This document shows positions 20,309-29,028 of a stretch of DNA of 58,854 bases, one piece after another; position 1 is the first letter of the stretch; each line of letters opens with the position of its first letter. Position numbers and translations under genes: made by a program. Source of the stretch: Streptococcus sobrinus DSM 20742 = ATCC 33478 (GTDB lineage Bacteria > Bacillota > Bacilli > Lactobacillales > Streptococcaceae); contig NZ_JMLC01000013.1 in assembly GCF_000686605.1 (NCBI RefSeq), forward strand, positions 1 to 58,854, in the 5' to 3' direction. Below the pieces are notes generated by a model. The model was not told the origin of the DNA. It did not search any database and was given only the letters and a program-made list of their open reading frames with translations.

Positions 20309-20962
20309 TCAGTTATTTCTATAGTGTTCATTCCGATAGGCCTTTAAACTTCGCTTGCCCAGCCAGAAAAGACCCAGCATGATGATTTCATAAAGAAGGA
20401 AGAAAAGAATAAAGCAATGCAGGAAATAATCTTCGGGCAGAACCCAGATGATGGGGTCGGTGTAGGGATTAAAGAGCCAATTGGTCGCACCTGGAAAAAG
20501 CAGGTGATGAAAGAGGGTGAAAAATTGGTCAAAGCTGATGAGGAAGGCTAATAAGCCTAACAAGACTGGCAGAACAGCCAGACCGACAAAGAGACGACTG
20601 GACAGCCAGAGGGATTTGGTTCGTAACTGTCGCTTGAGGTAGAGCCAGGAAGGGACTAGTCCCAGCAGGAAAACGACCTGATCTAGGTGAAAGAGGTGCT
20701 TAACATCGCGAAAATGAGCCAGACCATCTGCCGATGAGGGAAAATCACTCATTTTCAGCTTGGTCACCCAAGGCAGGGTCAGATAGTTCATCAGCTGGCT
20801 AAAATTATGGAGCAGTTGGCGCTCTGTCAGCCCTCTGAGACTGGCCAATTTCAGCCAATGATTTTCCAAAGGATAGAGGATCCAGGCCAAATAAATGGTT
20901 AACAAAATGGCTAGACTCAAAAGCCAGAGGGCAAAGCCAGCCAATTTTACTTTTTCTTTCAT
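20309..20962 (-). CDS. Integral membrane protein, TIGR01906 family
   Basis: 217 residues with about five membrane helices: 9-29, 98-116, 127-150, around 160 and 185-203. Hallmarks of this Firmicute family are the early helix (FALWLLSLAILLTIYLAW), a loop with DFPSSADGLAHFRDVKHLF, and YTDPIIWVLPEDYFLHCF before the last helix. Its biochemical role is unknown. Its ATG directly abuts the stop of the HAD phosphatase gene, so the two are co-translated, an arrangement common in streptococci. Confidence 0.8.
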   Translation of the reverse strand: MKEKVKLAGFALWLLSLAILLTIYLAWILYPLENHWLKLASLRGLTERQLLHNFSQLMNYLTLPWVTKLKMSDFPSSADGLAHFRDVKHLFHLDQVVFLLGLVPSWLYLKRQLRTKSLWLSSRLFVGLAVLPVLLGLLAFLISFDQFFTLFHHLLFPGATNWLFNPYTDPIIWVLPEDYFLHCFILFFLLYEIIMLGLFWLGKRSLKAYRNEHYRNN

Positions 20963-21727
20963 TTAGAGCTCCCAATCATCCAGACTGTCCACGACGTGAC
21001 TCGGTTTTATGGGCAGATTGGGCACTTCTTCTGCCTTGGTGAAACCGGTCAGAACTAGCAGGGTATCCACATCATTTTTGATACCGGCCATGATGTCGGT
21101 CATGTAGTTATCACCAACCATAACTGCCTGCGAGCGTTCAATTTTTTGTCGCTCCAAGGCCTTATTGATAATGACCGCTTCTGGTTTGCCGATAATGACT
21201 GGCTTGACTCGGGTAGCAGATTCAAGAAGATTTTGAATGGCCCCTGCTCCTGGCTCCTGCCCCCGTTCGGTTGGAATATTGAGGTCTGGATTGGTCCCAA
21301 TAAAGAGGGCACCCTTTTGAATGGCCAGCGTGGCTATTACCAGCATTTCATAGGTTAGGTCACGGTCCAGACCCACCACGACATAGGCGGGATTTTCCTT
21401 GTCCTCGACATAACCTGCCTGGGCAATGGCCGACTTGAGGCCGACTTCGCCGATGACATAGGCAGTCTTGCCCCGTTTCATATCGTTCATATAATCAACG
21501 GTCGCCAAGGTCGCCGTGTAGATGGTTTCCAGAGGCGTCTCCACATTAAAATTCTTGGCCAACATGTCCTGAACCATCTGGGGGGTCCGCATGGTATTAT
21601 TGGTCACTAGGGTGTAGGGAATCCTCTTCTCCTGCAGGCGTTTGATAAAACGCTCTCCAGCGGGAATCCGCTCCTTGCCTCGATAAATGGTTCCGTCTAA
21701 ATCAATCAAATAACCTTTGTAAGTCAT
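20963..21727 (-). CDS. HAD-IIA (NagD/AraL-like) sugar phosphatase, TIGR01457 family
   Basis: A cytoplasmic hydrolase with the motif [10 protein letters not shown], motif [11 protein letters not shown], a C2a cap and motif [15 protein letters not shown]. 254 residues, the usual length. Members dephosphorylate small phosphates such as 4-nitrophenyl phosphate or sugar phosphates; the natural substrate here is unknown. It is in an operon with the acyl-ACP thioesterase upstream and TIGR01906 downstream. Confidence 0.9.
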   Translation of the reverse strand: MTYKGYLIDLDGTIYRGKERIPAGERFIKRLQEKRIPYTLVTNNTMRTPQMVQDMLAKNFNVETPLETIYTATLATVDYMNDMKRGKTAYVIGEVGLKSAIAQAGYVEDKENPAYVVVGLDRDLTYEMLVIATLAIQKGALFIGTNPDLNIPTERGQEPGAGAIQNLLESATRVKPVIIGKPEAVIINKALERQKIERSQAVMVGDNYMTDIMAGIKNDVDTLLVLTGFTKAEEVPNLPIKPSHVVDSLDDWEL

Positions 21728-21831
21728 GCTTGCTCCTATTAGTGATTTTTCTTGCGTGATTTGTTGCTGAGTTTGCCATCGAGTTCATATGGTCCTTTCC
21801 CCACTTCTTCGACTATGGCTTTGGACGAGAA

Positions 21832-22569
21832 TTATTCCTCCTCACGCTCCCGCCACTCGATCTGGGCTTGGGCATGGAGGCCTTGATCAATTTTAATCTC
21901 ATGCTGGCTAATCAGACCGTCCTGCTTGATTCGTGTCACGATGTCCTTGCCGTAGTGGATTTCCTTGAGGTACTTGAGGTGGATTTTCTTGGGGACATGA
22001 GTCTTGAGAAATTCGATGTCCATAGCCTCGTACATCCATTCCAGATACTTGCTATTGTTGACATGGCCATTCATGTCCAAATCCAAATAGCGGACATGAA
22101 AGAGGGCTTCTTCTGCCTCTTCCAGAGCTTTGTATTTGGGAGCCCGAAGCAATTTTTTAATTTTCTCAGACTCATAAGGGGCAACAATCTCATCCTTGAC
22201 CGTGACCACCTTGCGGGTATCATAATCCATAAGGACAAAGGTCGAGGAAATTTCAATGATCTGCTGACCATCCTGGCCGTAGATGTAGAATTTTCGGTAA
22301 CAAAAGAGCTTGTTATAGGCAACGGCCTCGGTCTCTACCTCAATGGTTTCCGCATAGCGGGGCAGCCGCTTGATGTCCAGCTCGTAGTCGGTAATGACCC
22401 AGACCAAATTAAAATTGTCCAAAATCCAATCATCGGTATTGCCCAGACTTTCCGACTGCAGGCTCGAAACCTGGAGGGCGAAGGACAGCAGGTGGGGGAG
22501 TTTTATCTGATGATTGATGTCGCTTTCGTAAAATGGGACCTGGTAGGTCAGCTTATATTTTTTTCCCAT
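21832..22569 (-). CDS. Acyl-ACP thioesterase (FatA/FatB-like double hot-dog)
   Basis: Releases fatty acids from acyl carrier protein. Two hot-dog folds are visible: the first with VPFYESDINHQIKLPHLLS, the second with VRYLDLDMNGHVNNSKYLEW, carrying the catalytic Asn/His set. The ATG at 22569 (MGKKYKL) is chosen because AAGGAGAG lies seven bases upstream; the longer form from 22590 begins at this site. 245 residues. It precedes the HAD phosphatase in a four-gene cluster with hemW, as in other streptococci. Confidence 0.9.
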   Translation of the reverse strand: MGKKYKLTYQVPFYESDINHQIKLPHLLSFALQVSSLQSESLGNTDDWILDNFNLVWVITDYELDIKRLPRYAETIEVETEAVAYNKLFCYRKFYIYGQDGQQIIEISSTFVLMDYDTRKVVTVKDEIVAPYESEKIKKLLRAPKYKALEEAEEALFHVRYLDLDMNGHVNNSKYLEWMYEAMDIEFLKTHVPKKIHLKYLKEIHYGKDIVTRIKQDGLISQHEIKIDQGLHAQAQIEWREREEE

Positions 22570-22670
22570 GGGCTCTCCTTTTTTAAACATTTTACTTTCA
22601 GAAATCTATTGAGACCTAATCGGTCACTTAGACTAATGGCCTGCCGTCTCAACTTTTTCAGTCACTAATC

Positions 22671-22773
22671 ATACTCGATGAAAATCAAAAATTACCGAGG
22701 CAACGAACTGCAGACAGTACTGGAGTACGGCAAAGTGAGTTAACGATGGAAATTTTTGATTTTAAAAGAGTAT
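22671..22773. repeat. MITE-like inverted-repeat element at the hemW 3' end
   Basis: ATACTCgatgAAAATCAAAAATT (22671-22693) and its inverse (22751-22773) bound a 103-bp element with an internal GTACTGGAGTAC palindrome. The terminal sequence resembles the ATACTC..GAAAATCAAA repeats scattered in mitis-group streptococci. The right arm overlaps the last three codons and the stop of hemW. Confidence 0.7.
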
Positions 22774-23895
22774 AAATTTCTCGGCAACGGTGTCACCCAG
22801 AAATAGACCACGTTTAGTCATGCGGACTTGGTCGCCTTGGATTTGCAGCAGGCCGCCTGCTAGCAATTCCGCCACAACTTGACCATAACGCTCTTGGAAG
22901 TTTTCCTGAAATTTTTCCTCAAAGCGACGGATAGAAATCCCTGATTTCTTCCGCAGGCCTAGAAAAATTTCTTCTTCCATCTGCTCAGACTTGGTCAGTC
23001 TTTCCTCATGCAGGCGGGCATGACCATCTTGGGCAATAGCCTTGAGATAGTGCCGAATAGGACCCCGATTGCGATAACGGATACCATCTAGATAACCCGA
23101 AGCTCCCGCTCCGAGGCCATAGTATTCGGCATTATCCCAATAGACCAAATTGTGCTGGCTCTCATAACCCGGCTTTGTGAAGTTGGAAATTTCATAGTGC
23201 TCAAAGCCGTGCTTCTCCAGCTCATCAATAATATAGGTGAACATGTCACTTTCGACATCTTCATTGGGCAGATGGAGCCGGCCCCGCCGCATCTTATTCA
23301 TAAAGACCGTGTGATTCTCCAGAATCAGACTGTAGAGACTGAGGTGGGGAATATCCAGAGCCAGAGCCTTTTTGACATTGGTCTTGACCTGATCCATGGT
23401 TTGCCCTGGCAGGGCGTAGATGAGGTCGATGGAAATATTGTCAAAGCCAGCCTCCTTGAGGGCTGAGACCGTCTGGTAAATCTGAGCCTCATTGTGACTA
23501 CGACCGATTCGCTTGAGCTCCTTGTCATCAAAGGTCTGCACACCCAGGGAAACCCGATTGACGGCTGAATTCTGCAAGACGGCAATCTTGTCTGCTGTCA
23601 AATCACCTGGATTGGCCTCAATAGTGAATTCTTCCAGAGCCGATAAATCCAAGTTCTCCTGCAAGCCCGACAGAAGGATATCTAACTGGGAGGCGGAAAT
23701 GGCCGTCGGGGTCCCCCCACCAATATAGAGGGTCCGCAATTTTTTAATATCGTAAAAACGAAACTCCTCAAGCAGGGCCTGCAAATAGGCATCGACCGGC
23801 TGATTCTTGATGAAAACCTTGGAAAAGTCGCAATAATAGCAGATTTGCGTGCAAAAAGGAATGTGCACGTAGGCAGAGGTCGGTTTAGTAAACAT
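22762..23895 (-). CDS. hemW: Radical SAM heme chaperone HemW
   Basis: A coproporphyrinogen-oxidase-like radical SAM protein, now viewed as a heme chaperone. It has YVHIPFCTQICYYCDFSK with CxxxCxxC cluster ligands, GGGTPTA and ISIDLIYALPGQT. It lacks the extra cysteine of true HemN. 377 residues. Its C-terminus ends AEKFILF; the codons for ILF and the TAA come from the inverted-repeat element at 22671-22773. No Shine-Dalgarno precedes the ATG; a TATAAT lies only six bases upstream (see separate entry). Confidence 0.93.
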   Translation of the reverse strand: MFTKPTSAYVHIPFCTQICYYCDFSKVFIKNQPVDAYLQALLEEFRFYDIKKLRTLYIGGGTPTAISASQLDILLSGLQENLDLSALEEFTIEANPGDLTADKIAVLQNSAVNRVSLGVQTFDDKELKRIGRSHNEAQIYQTVSALKEAGFDNISIDLIYALPGQTMDQVKTNVKKALALDIPHLSLYSLILENHTVFMNKMRRGRLHLPNEDVESDMFTYIIDELEKHGFEHYEISNFTKPGYESQHNLVYWDNAEYYGLGAGASGYLDGIRYRNRGPIRHYLKAIAQDGHARLHEERLTKSEQMEEEIFLGLRKKSGISIRRFEEKFQENFQERYGQVVAELLAGGLLQIQGDQVRMTKRGLFLGDTVAEKFILF

Positions 23896-23901
23896 GCCCC
23901 T

Positions 23902-23910
23902 ATTATAGCA
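23902..23910 (-). promoter_or_regulatory. hemW extended -10, positioned for a leaderless mRNA
   Basis: On the minus strand TGCTATAAT (23910-23902) is followed by six bases and the hemW ATG at 23895, so the predicted start of transcription coincides with the start codon. The -35 is poor (TTAATT at 17 bases). Confidence 0.5.
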
Positions 23911-24080
23911 TTTTCAGAAGGAGAAATTAAGGAGGGGGTCGAGAGAAGAGAAACAAGGATTAAAGCTACGCCAACCTGTCAATCCTGGTGAGAGAAAACG
24001 TCCTCAATCCATTGATGCAGTTGAATTTCAAACATCATTTGTTATAATAAATCAGACAAATTAAATTAAGAGGATTGCCA

Positions 24081-24633
24081 GTGAATTTTTTAGGGTATCA
24101 AAAAGACGAAACTTTAGTGTTTAATTATAAAAAAGCCTGCGGTTTATGGTTAATAACAATAGCAGCCATTATCGCTATAGCCACTTTAATCGGCGGCAAG
24201 CAGATCATAAATATGCAGGTATTTAGCATTGGCTATGTCCTTAGTTTCTTCTCAATCAATATGAATAAGAGGGTCTTAAATAAACTGTCTGACGGACCAT
24301 CTTCTAAATTTCAGAAGAAGGTCTCCTTTTATGCCATTATATTATTGTTTATCCTGATGGCTTTTCTAGGTGGACCCTTTTTTGCAACTGAGAATTGGCG
24401 GCTAATCTGGTTGGGAGCCTTAATGGCAACAGCCCTTCATTTTTTCCCCCTTCTATTTTGTTCATGGAAAATCAATGATTATTTTGGGAGCAGTTTGTGC
24501 TGCTAATATTGCTCCAGGTTATAGTTTTTCTGGTATCCCTTTAGCTCTGCTGGCCTATATTGATGCTGGACTTAAATTCATCTTTGGGATTTATTTATTA
24601 TTCTTTTCGAGACCATCAAAAAGCAAAGAATAG
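24081..24633 (+). pseudogene. DUF6609-like four-helix membrane protein, frameshifted
   Basis: A GTG at 24081 with AAGAGGA upstream opens VNFLGYQKDETLVFNYKKAC and three hydrophobic segments. The open frame ends early at 24506 (FGSSLCC). Removing one C from the five-C run at 24446-24450 restores HFFPFYFVHGKSMIILG and then ANIAPGYSFSGIPLALLAY and LKFIFGIYLLFFSRPSKSKE, ending at 24633. The intact protein would have about 183 residues and four to six helices. It is either a real frameshift, possibly phase-variable, or a sequencing error in a T6C5 tract. Function of the family is unknown. Confidence 0.75.
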
Positions 24634-24653
24634 TTATATCGTTGACTGTATGA

Positions 24654-24690
24654 AGTGATAGGTAGTTATAATTCTATCGCTTTTTTTATA
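24654..24690 (+). terminator. Terminator after the DUF6609-like gene
   Basis: AGTGATAG (24654-24661) pairs with CTATCGCT (24674-24681, one G-U), followed by TTTTTTTAT. Confidence 0.75.
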
Positions 24691-24711
24691 GCATTTTATT
24701 TCATGGTTAAC

Positions 24712-24744
24712 ACAAAAGCAACCTACTCTGGGCTGCTTTTGTAT
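24712..24744 (-). terminator. Terminator after gtfB
   Basis: A perfect stem ACAAAAGCA / TGCTTTTGT (24712-24720 / 24734-24742). The minus-strand 3' arm ends in the T-rich TGCTTTTGT. Confidence 0.7.
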
Positions 24745-24749
24745 TTCTA

Positions 24750-26732
24750 TTATTGCTCGTCTAAGGAGGTTTCTCTTTCAACTTCCTTGGGCTCCAGATC
24801 AACCGATGGATGAGACTGGTCATGAGCTGGATCAAGGTCCTCTAGTTCAACTGGTTCAGGAGCACCTTCTAGAGAATCATTCGTATCAGTATCCCCCAAG
24901 GAAACTTGGGTTGAAAGGTCAATGGTGTAGAGAGCTTCGTCGTCTTCAAGTGGATTATCAACCCGACTCAGGATAGACTGGCCGGCTGGGTTGGGAGCAA
25001 TTTCTGTGTCTTCTTCCTCTTGGTCTGTCACCTCTTTTGTAAGGGGGACTTGTACGGGCTGGTCTCCTGCTTCTGGAGCTGAGACTGTCGGTTCTTCTTG
25101 AACGACTGGCCCTTGATTAGCAGGCATCTGGTCAGCGTCCCGAGCACCAGCTTCTGCCAAAGGAGCTGAGTCAGGTTCAAAGTTTGTCTCGTCAGCAACA
25201 GGTGCCTGGTCAGGTTCGAGGGGCTCTGCTTGAGTGATTGGAGCCTGATTAGTTTCAAGGGTTGCTCCTTCTGCTACCACTACTTGGCCAGATTCAGCAT
25301 TGCCTCCTTCAACATCCAATACTTGATCTGTTTCAGGGGTGACTGCTTGAGCCACATTTTCTTGTGCCACAAAGTCTTCCTCAAAGTCAGCAACTGACGG
25401 GATACTTGCTTGGCCCAATTCCCGACGGTAGTCTTCGGGCATAGCCAGATTAGCTGCCTTGTATTGGGCTTGGAGGTCCAGGGTAATGGCAGCACGATTG
25501 CCCAAGACATTGCGAAGCTTATCGCGGAAGCTAGCGTAATTGCCCAAGTCAAAGAAAAATTCAGGGGCTGAGTAGCGAGGATTGTGCATCCGCTCCTTGA
25601 AGCCCAGAATCAGCTGACGACTTTCAAAGGCCGTCCGAATGGCTGAGAGAATTTCATTGCCCTGGTTGATGTCCAGATAGATATCAGAGCGACCAAAGAG
25701 CTGGCGGACCGTCATATTGGTCACATTGGGATAGAGGTGGACATTGCTAAAACGGCCCAGACTGAGGAGTTTGCTGGACATTTCCGTGATAGCTGCAATA
25801 TGCAGGGTCATATCAGGAAAATCTTCGATGATATTTTCCACGTAATCCAGCTGGTCAGAATTGGTCAAAATCAGGGCTTCCTTGCGGGCTTGGTTGTCCT
25901 TTTGGAAAGGATAGAGGAGGCCAACATAGGTGAAGGCTTCCCTTTGCTCTGGGGTCACCATCCGTAGGATTTTTTCATAGGTATTGAAATCCTGAACGAT
26001 AATCTTGGTCTTGCGCTCTGCCTCTGGATCCAACAAGAGCTGCATATTGTAAGGTAGGCTATCGCCAATGGGCTCCTGCCAGAAGAGAATATCATTGCCC
26101 TCTTGATGGAGCTGGTACTTGACCAAGAAAGGCATGCCCAAGGAGTTAAAGATAATCCGGTCCAAATCATAGCCTGAAGCCTGGATATAGTAAGTGACAA
26201 AATCAGCCTTGGACTTGAAGATGTAAATCTTGCCTTCGTGCTCCAGAATCAAGTCACCCGTCACATAGTTTTCCACCAAGACTTCCTTGCCAGACTTATC
26301 ATAATAGGACTTCTGAATGGCTTGGGTGGAGCGGTCATAGATAGTTTGGGCAAAACGGTAACCATACTTATTGTAGTGGTCGGTTGAACGAACCTTACCG
26401 CTTTCGTCCAGCCAGTCAACTGATTGGACAAAGCGATGGTGGGTCGGCTTGGAAAAATGAATGGTGGCCCGTTTTTTATTGAGGTCAAAAATTTCCCCGC
26501 TGGAGTTGGTCGCCTTGATTTCCCAGAACTTAGGCACAGGAATTTCATTAAAGTGCAGCGGTTTCCCTGTCGCATTGACAAAGCCGGTGAAAAAGAGGAA
26601 GGGGGAGGTTACATCATCGGGTAGGAAACCATTGTCATTGATGGCGATGGTGGTATTTTGGTAGCCTGACAGGATGAGAGAATAATGGAGGTCCCAGCTA
26701 TCTTGATTATAATTTTCAAAGAGATTAATCAT
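24750..26732 (-). CDS. gtfB: GtfB-like O-GlcNAc transferase chaperone subunit with a repeat-bearing acidic tail
   Basis: GtfB binds GtfA and the Ser/Thr-rich acceptor protein so that GtfA can add GlcNAc to it. Residues 1 to about 446 match the family: the N-terminal substrate-binding sheet (MINLFENYNQDSWDLHYSL), then a Rossmann part with ILTNSDQLDYVENII and VHLYPNVTNMTVRQLFGRSDIYLDIN. Usual family length is near 440-450; this protein has 660. The extra 214 residues are acidic and rich in Pro, Glu, Gln and Ala. They contain six degenerate 13-residue repeats at 467-544 (for example ETNQAPITQAEPL, EPDQAPVADETNF, EPDSAPLAEAGAR). It overlaps gtfA by eight bases. No serine-rich adhesin or secA2 gene is nearby. 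Confidence 0.85.
   Translation of the reverse strand: MINLFENYNQDSWDLHYSLILSGYQNTTIAINDNGFLPDDVTSPFLFFTGFVNATGKPLHFNEIPVPKFWEIKATNSSGEIFDLNKKRATIHFSKPTHHRFVQSVDWLDESGKVRSTDHYNKYGYRFAQTIYDRSTQAIQKSYYDKSGKEVLVENYVTGDLILEHEGKIYIFKSKADFVTYYIQASGYDLDRIIFNSLGMPFLVKYQLHQEGNDILFWQEPIGDSLPYNMQLLLDPEAERKTKIIVQDFNTYEKILRMVTPEQREAFTYVGLLYPFQKDNQARKEALILTNSDQLDYVENIIEDFPDMTLHIAAITEMSSKLLSLGRFSNVHLYPNVTNMTVRQLFGRSDIYLDINQGNEILSAIRTAFESRQLILGFKERMHNPRYSAPEFFFDLGNYASFRDKLRNVLGNRAAITLDLQAQYKAANLAMPEDYRRELGQASIPSVADFEEDFVAQENVAQAVTPETDQVLDVEGGNAESGQVVVAEGATLETNQAPITQAEPLEPDQAPVADETNFEPDSAPLAEAGARDADQMPANQGPVVQEEPTVSAPEAGDQPVQVPLTKEVTDQEEEDTEIAPNPAGQSILSRVDNPLEDDEALYTIDLSTQVSLGDTDTNDSLEGAPEPVELEDLDPAHDQSHPSVDLEPKEVERETSLDEQ
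25101..25334 (-). repeat. Six degenerate 39-bp repeats inside gtfB (13-residue units)
   Basis: Consecutive 13-residue units: ETDQVLDVEGGNA, ESGQVVVAEGATL, ETNQAPITQAEPL, EPDQAPVADETNF, EPDSAPLAEAGAR, DADQMPANQGPVV. All keep the frame and share E-x-[DN]-Q-A-P near the start. Confidence 0.8.
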
Positions 26733-28350
26733 GGCTCAGCTCCTTATCATTATCATTTGTCAGGTTGGCATCAGTGCTCTGGTCCCTAACTTGGACTGGG
26801 GCTTGCTCAGCGGTCTGATTCTTTTCTTGAGAGGCAGGATTTTGATTGGTCAAATCCGTAATCAGCTGCTTCCACTTGGCTTCGACCTTATCGGTCAGAT
26901 AATCCTTGGCCATCTCATAAGAAACCCGGTGCATGCTATCTATATTAGCCAAGGTGAAGATTTGAACAATCTTGGTGCTCAGGCTTTCAACGATTTCTTG
27001 GTCAGTATCCAATTCTGAAATTGGAATCAGGTAACCATTTTCCTCGTCCTTGATGAAGTTTTGATTCCCATAACGGACATCAAAGCCAATCAGGGGCAGG
27101 CCTGAACCGATGGCTTCCATAAGGGTCAGACCAAAGCCTTCACTCTTGGAGCCTGACAGGTAGACCTCGTGGTGTATATAAGTATGGCTCAAATCCTGGT
27201 GGCCTAGCAGTTGGATGTAATCCTTGGCTCCCTTTTCCTCGATGATTTGGCGAAGCTTGGCTTCTTCGCTACCAGAGCCGTAGATGTCAAAATTAATATC
27301 CGGCACCACCTCATGGGCTTCAACAACGGCCTCAATCAGCCAGTCAATATGCTTTTCTGTAGCCAAACGAGAGGCGGTCATGACTGAGAAGGAAATTCTT
27401 GGGCTCTTGGGCTCCTTGATTTGGTCAATGGAGCCGACTGGAATGGTCGCAATCTTAGGCTCCTGATGCTTGTAAATCAAGAACTGCTGGCTGAGAATTT
27501 CCTTTTGCCGTTCAGTCGCCACGATAAAGACATCGACACTATCCGCATTGGTAAATTGGAAATCGTAATAGTTATTCCAGAGGACCGAATTGGCATTGGT
27601 ACCGTTTTCGCTGTAGTGCTCGGCATGGACAACCACGCCCAACTTGGCCGGCTTAACATGACGAAAGACGGATTGACCGATACCAGTTGAGCGGTCCAGA
27701 AGGACTAGGTTTTCTGAGGTCAACTCCAATCTTTCCATAAAGTAGGCCACCAATTCCTCTTTGGAATAAAGAATCCGATTTGGGAAACGGTAGAAAGGTT
27801 GGTCCCCATCCGTGATTTCATCGTAGGCAAGGCTTCCATCAAGATTATAATAGGAGCGCTTGTAGAGCTTGGCCGCATTATCTTTAGGGGCATAAAATTC
27901 CGTGAAAGACAGGGTCTTGCCATTGTTATAGAAATCCTTGCGGACCAGATTGCCATTGGAAACGAACTCAATCCGATGGATAATTTCCTTGCTATGACGG
28001 CAATAATAGGCGGTCGCGAAATCCCGATTGCCAAAATAGAAACGCACCAACTTATCTTCGCGGTCAACCTTAGTAATTTCTCTAGTAAATTGAGCCTTGA
28101 GGTCACTTTCGGTCAGGGTCGTTGGGGCCGGCGTCTGGTCGGTGAAATAGCTGTACATCCAGATAATTTGGTCGTCGCTAAAACCGACATTGCGGGTCAT
28201 GTCAATAATATTATCCTGGCTGAAAAAATCGGTAAAGACAAACTTGGCCTCCAGACCAAGATTTTTAAAAACTTTGGAACGGTAGGCTTGGGCATACTCA
28301 ACCCCGCTGGAAGCCCAGCCAATTCCTAAATTGATATTATAAACTGTCAT
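26725..28350 (-). CDS. gtfA: GtfA-like O-GlcNAc transferase (catalytic subunit)
   Basis: Adds N-acetylglucosamine to Ser/Thr of a surface protein in the cytoplasm together with GtfB. It begins MTVYNINLGIGWASSGVEYA, the family start; ATG 28350 has AAAGG at the right spacing, while the upstream in-frame extension (to 28401) is not conserved. The GT-B fold C-terminal half has FSVMTASRLATEKHIDWLIEA and the nucleotide-sugar motif GSKSEGFGLTLMEA. At 541 residues it has a hydrophilic tail of about 40 residues beyond the usual end, containing AEQAPVQV, reminiscent of the GtfB repeat. The substrate adhesin is not encoded in this window. Confidence 0.88.
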   Translation of the reverse strand: MTVYNINLGIGWASSGVEYAQAYRSKVFKNLGLEAKFVFTDFFSQDNIIDMTRNVGFSDDQIIWMYSYFTDQTPAPTTLTESDLKAQFTREITKVDREDKLVRFYFGNRDFATAYYCRHSKEIIHRIEFVSNGNLVRKDFYNNGKTLSFTEFYAPKDNAAKLYKRSYYNLDGSLAYDEITDGDQPFYRFPNRILYSKEELVAYFMERLELTSENLVLLDRSTGIGQSVFRHVKPAKLGVVVHAEHYSENGTNANSVLWNNYYDFQFTNADSVDVFIVATERQKEILSQQFLIYKHQEPKIATIPVGSIDQIKEPKSPRISFSVMTASRLATEKHIDWLIEAVVEAHEVVPDINFDIYGSGSEEAKLRQIIEEKGAKDYIQLLGHQDLSHTYIHHEVYLSGSKSEGFGLTLMEAIGSGLPLIGFDVRYGNQNFIKDEENGYLIPISELDTDQEIVESLSTKIVQIFTLANIDSMHRVSYEMAKDYLTDKVEAKWKQLITDLTNQNPASQEKNQTAEQAPVQVRDQSTDANLTNDNDKELSHD

Positions 28351-28385
28351 AATGACCTTTCTAATACTCGGTGTCAATTGAAACT

Positions 28386-28600
28386 TGGGAGTGGGACTCA
28401 ATCATGATTTCGTCAAATTGATTTTCCCTCGCTCTCTAATTTTAAGGCTTCGGGCCGAAATAGTCCACTGGACTAGACACTCCCACCTCCGCACAGTCGA
28501 CTTGGTTTTCTCCAACAGTCTCCCAGACTGTTAGACCTATCACTTGCATAGCAAGGGATAAGGACGCTCAATCAACCACTGCGCCAAACTGTCTGATATA
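28386..28600. repeat. Composite intergenic repeat, modules M1, M2 and M3
   Basis: M1 (28386-28430: GGGAGTGGGAC, TGATTTCGTCAAAT) is followed by M2 (28431-28476: CTCTCTAA, AGTCCACTGGACT, as in the lepA repeats). Next comes CACTCCCACC, which pairs with GGGAGTG and completes M1, and then M3 (28491-28595: GCACAGT, CACTTGCATAGCAAGGG, AATCAACCACTGCG). M2 therefore sits inside M1. The rest of the 28351-29028 gap (gtfA leader to rexA end) shows no coding sequence. Confidence 0.75.
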
Positions 28601-29028
28601 GAAAAAGTAAAGAGATTAGAACCTTTTGTCCCAGTCTCATGTCACTAGAGTCTGAAAATTCGATTGCTTAAGAGTCCTGTATTTCTCTGACTAGCTAGGC
28701 TAGGTAGAAAAGCATTTGCTAGTACGAGTCCTCCAATCATCAAGGTCGAAAAATCAAGACTAGGAGCTTTTCTTTCGCACCCTCCATGATACCATATTTC
28801 CAATAATTCTGCCTTCCTTCAAGAGGTCAGTAAAAAAATCAGGAGTGCTAAAAAGTTTAACAAAAGCTGGACAGCGTGACGATCTAGTGATTGAGACAAG
28901 ATGGCAACTGGGAAGCCCAAGTGAAGAACACATTTAAGCTGGTCGAGAGATTTGCTAGTTGGGAACTCGGTCCAGACTAGTCAAAAGGACCTTCCTGACA
29001 AAGCCAGCTTTTTCATGTTTCTGACCGA
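28601..29028. other. Intergenic region, no gene seen
   Basis: No open frame with a plausible start and ribosome-binding site, no clear terminator for rexA, and no tRNA-like fold was recognised. It likely holds the gtfAB promoter and more decayed repeat material (a segment at about 28660-28780 is AG-rich and structured). Confidence 0.4.

Noticed and set aside
21868..22668. 266-codon frame opposite the thioesterase gene
   Set aside because: Long only because of codon bias on the other strand; the thioesterase motifs on the minus strand are decisive.
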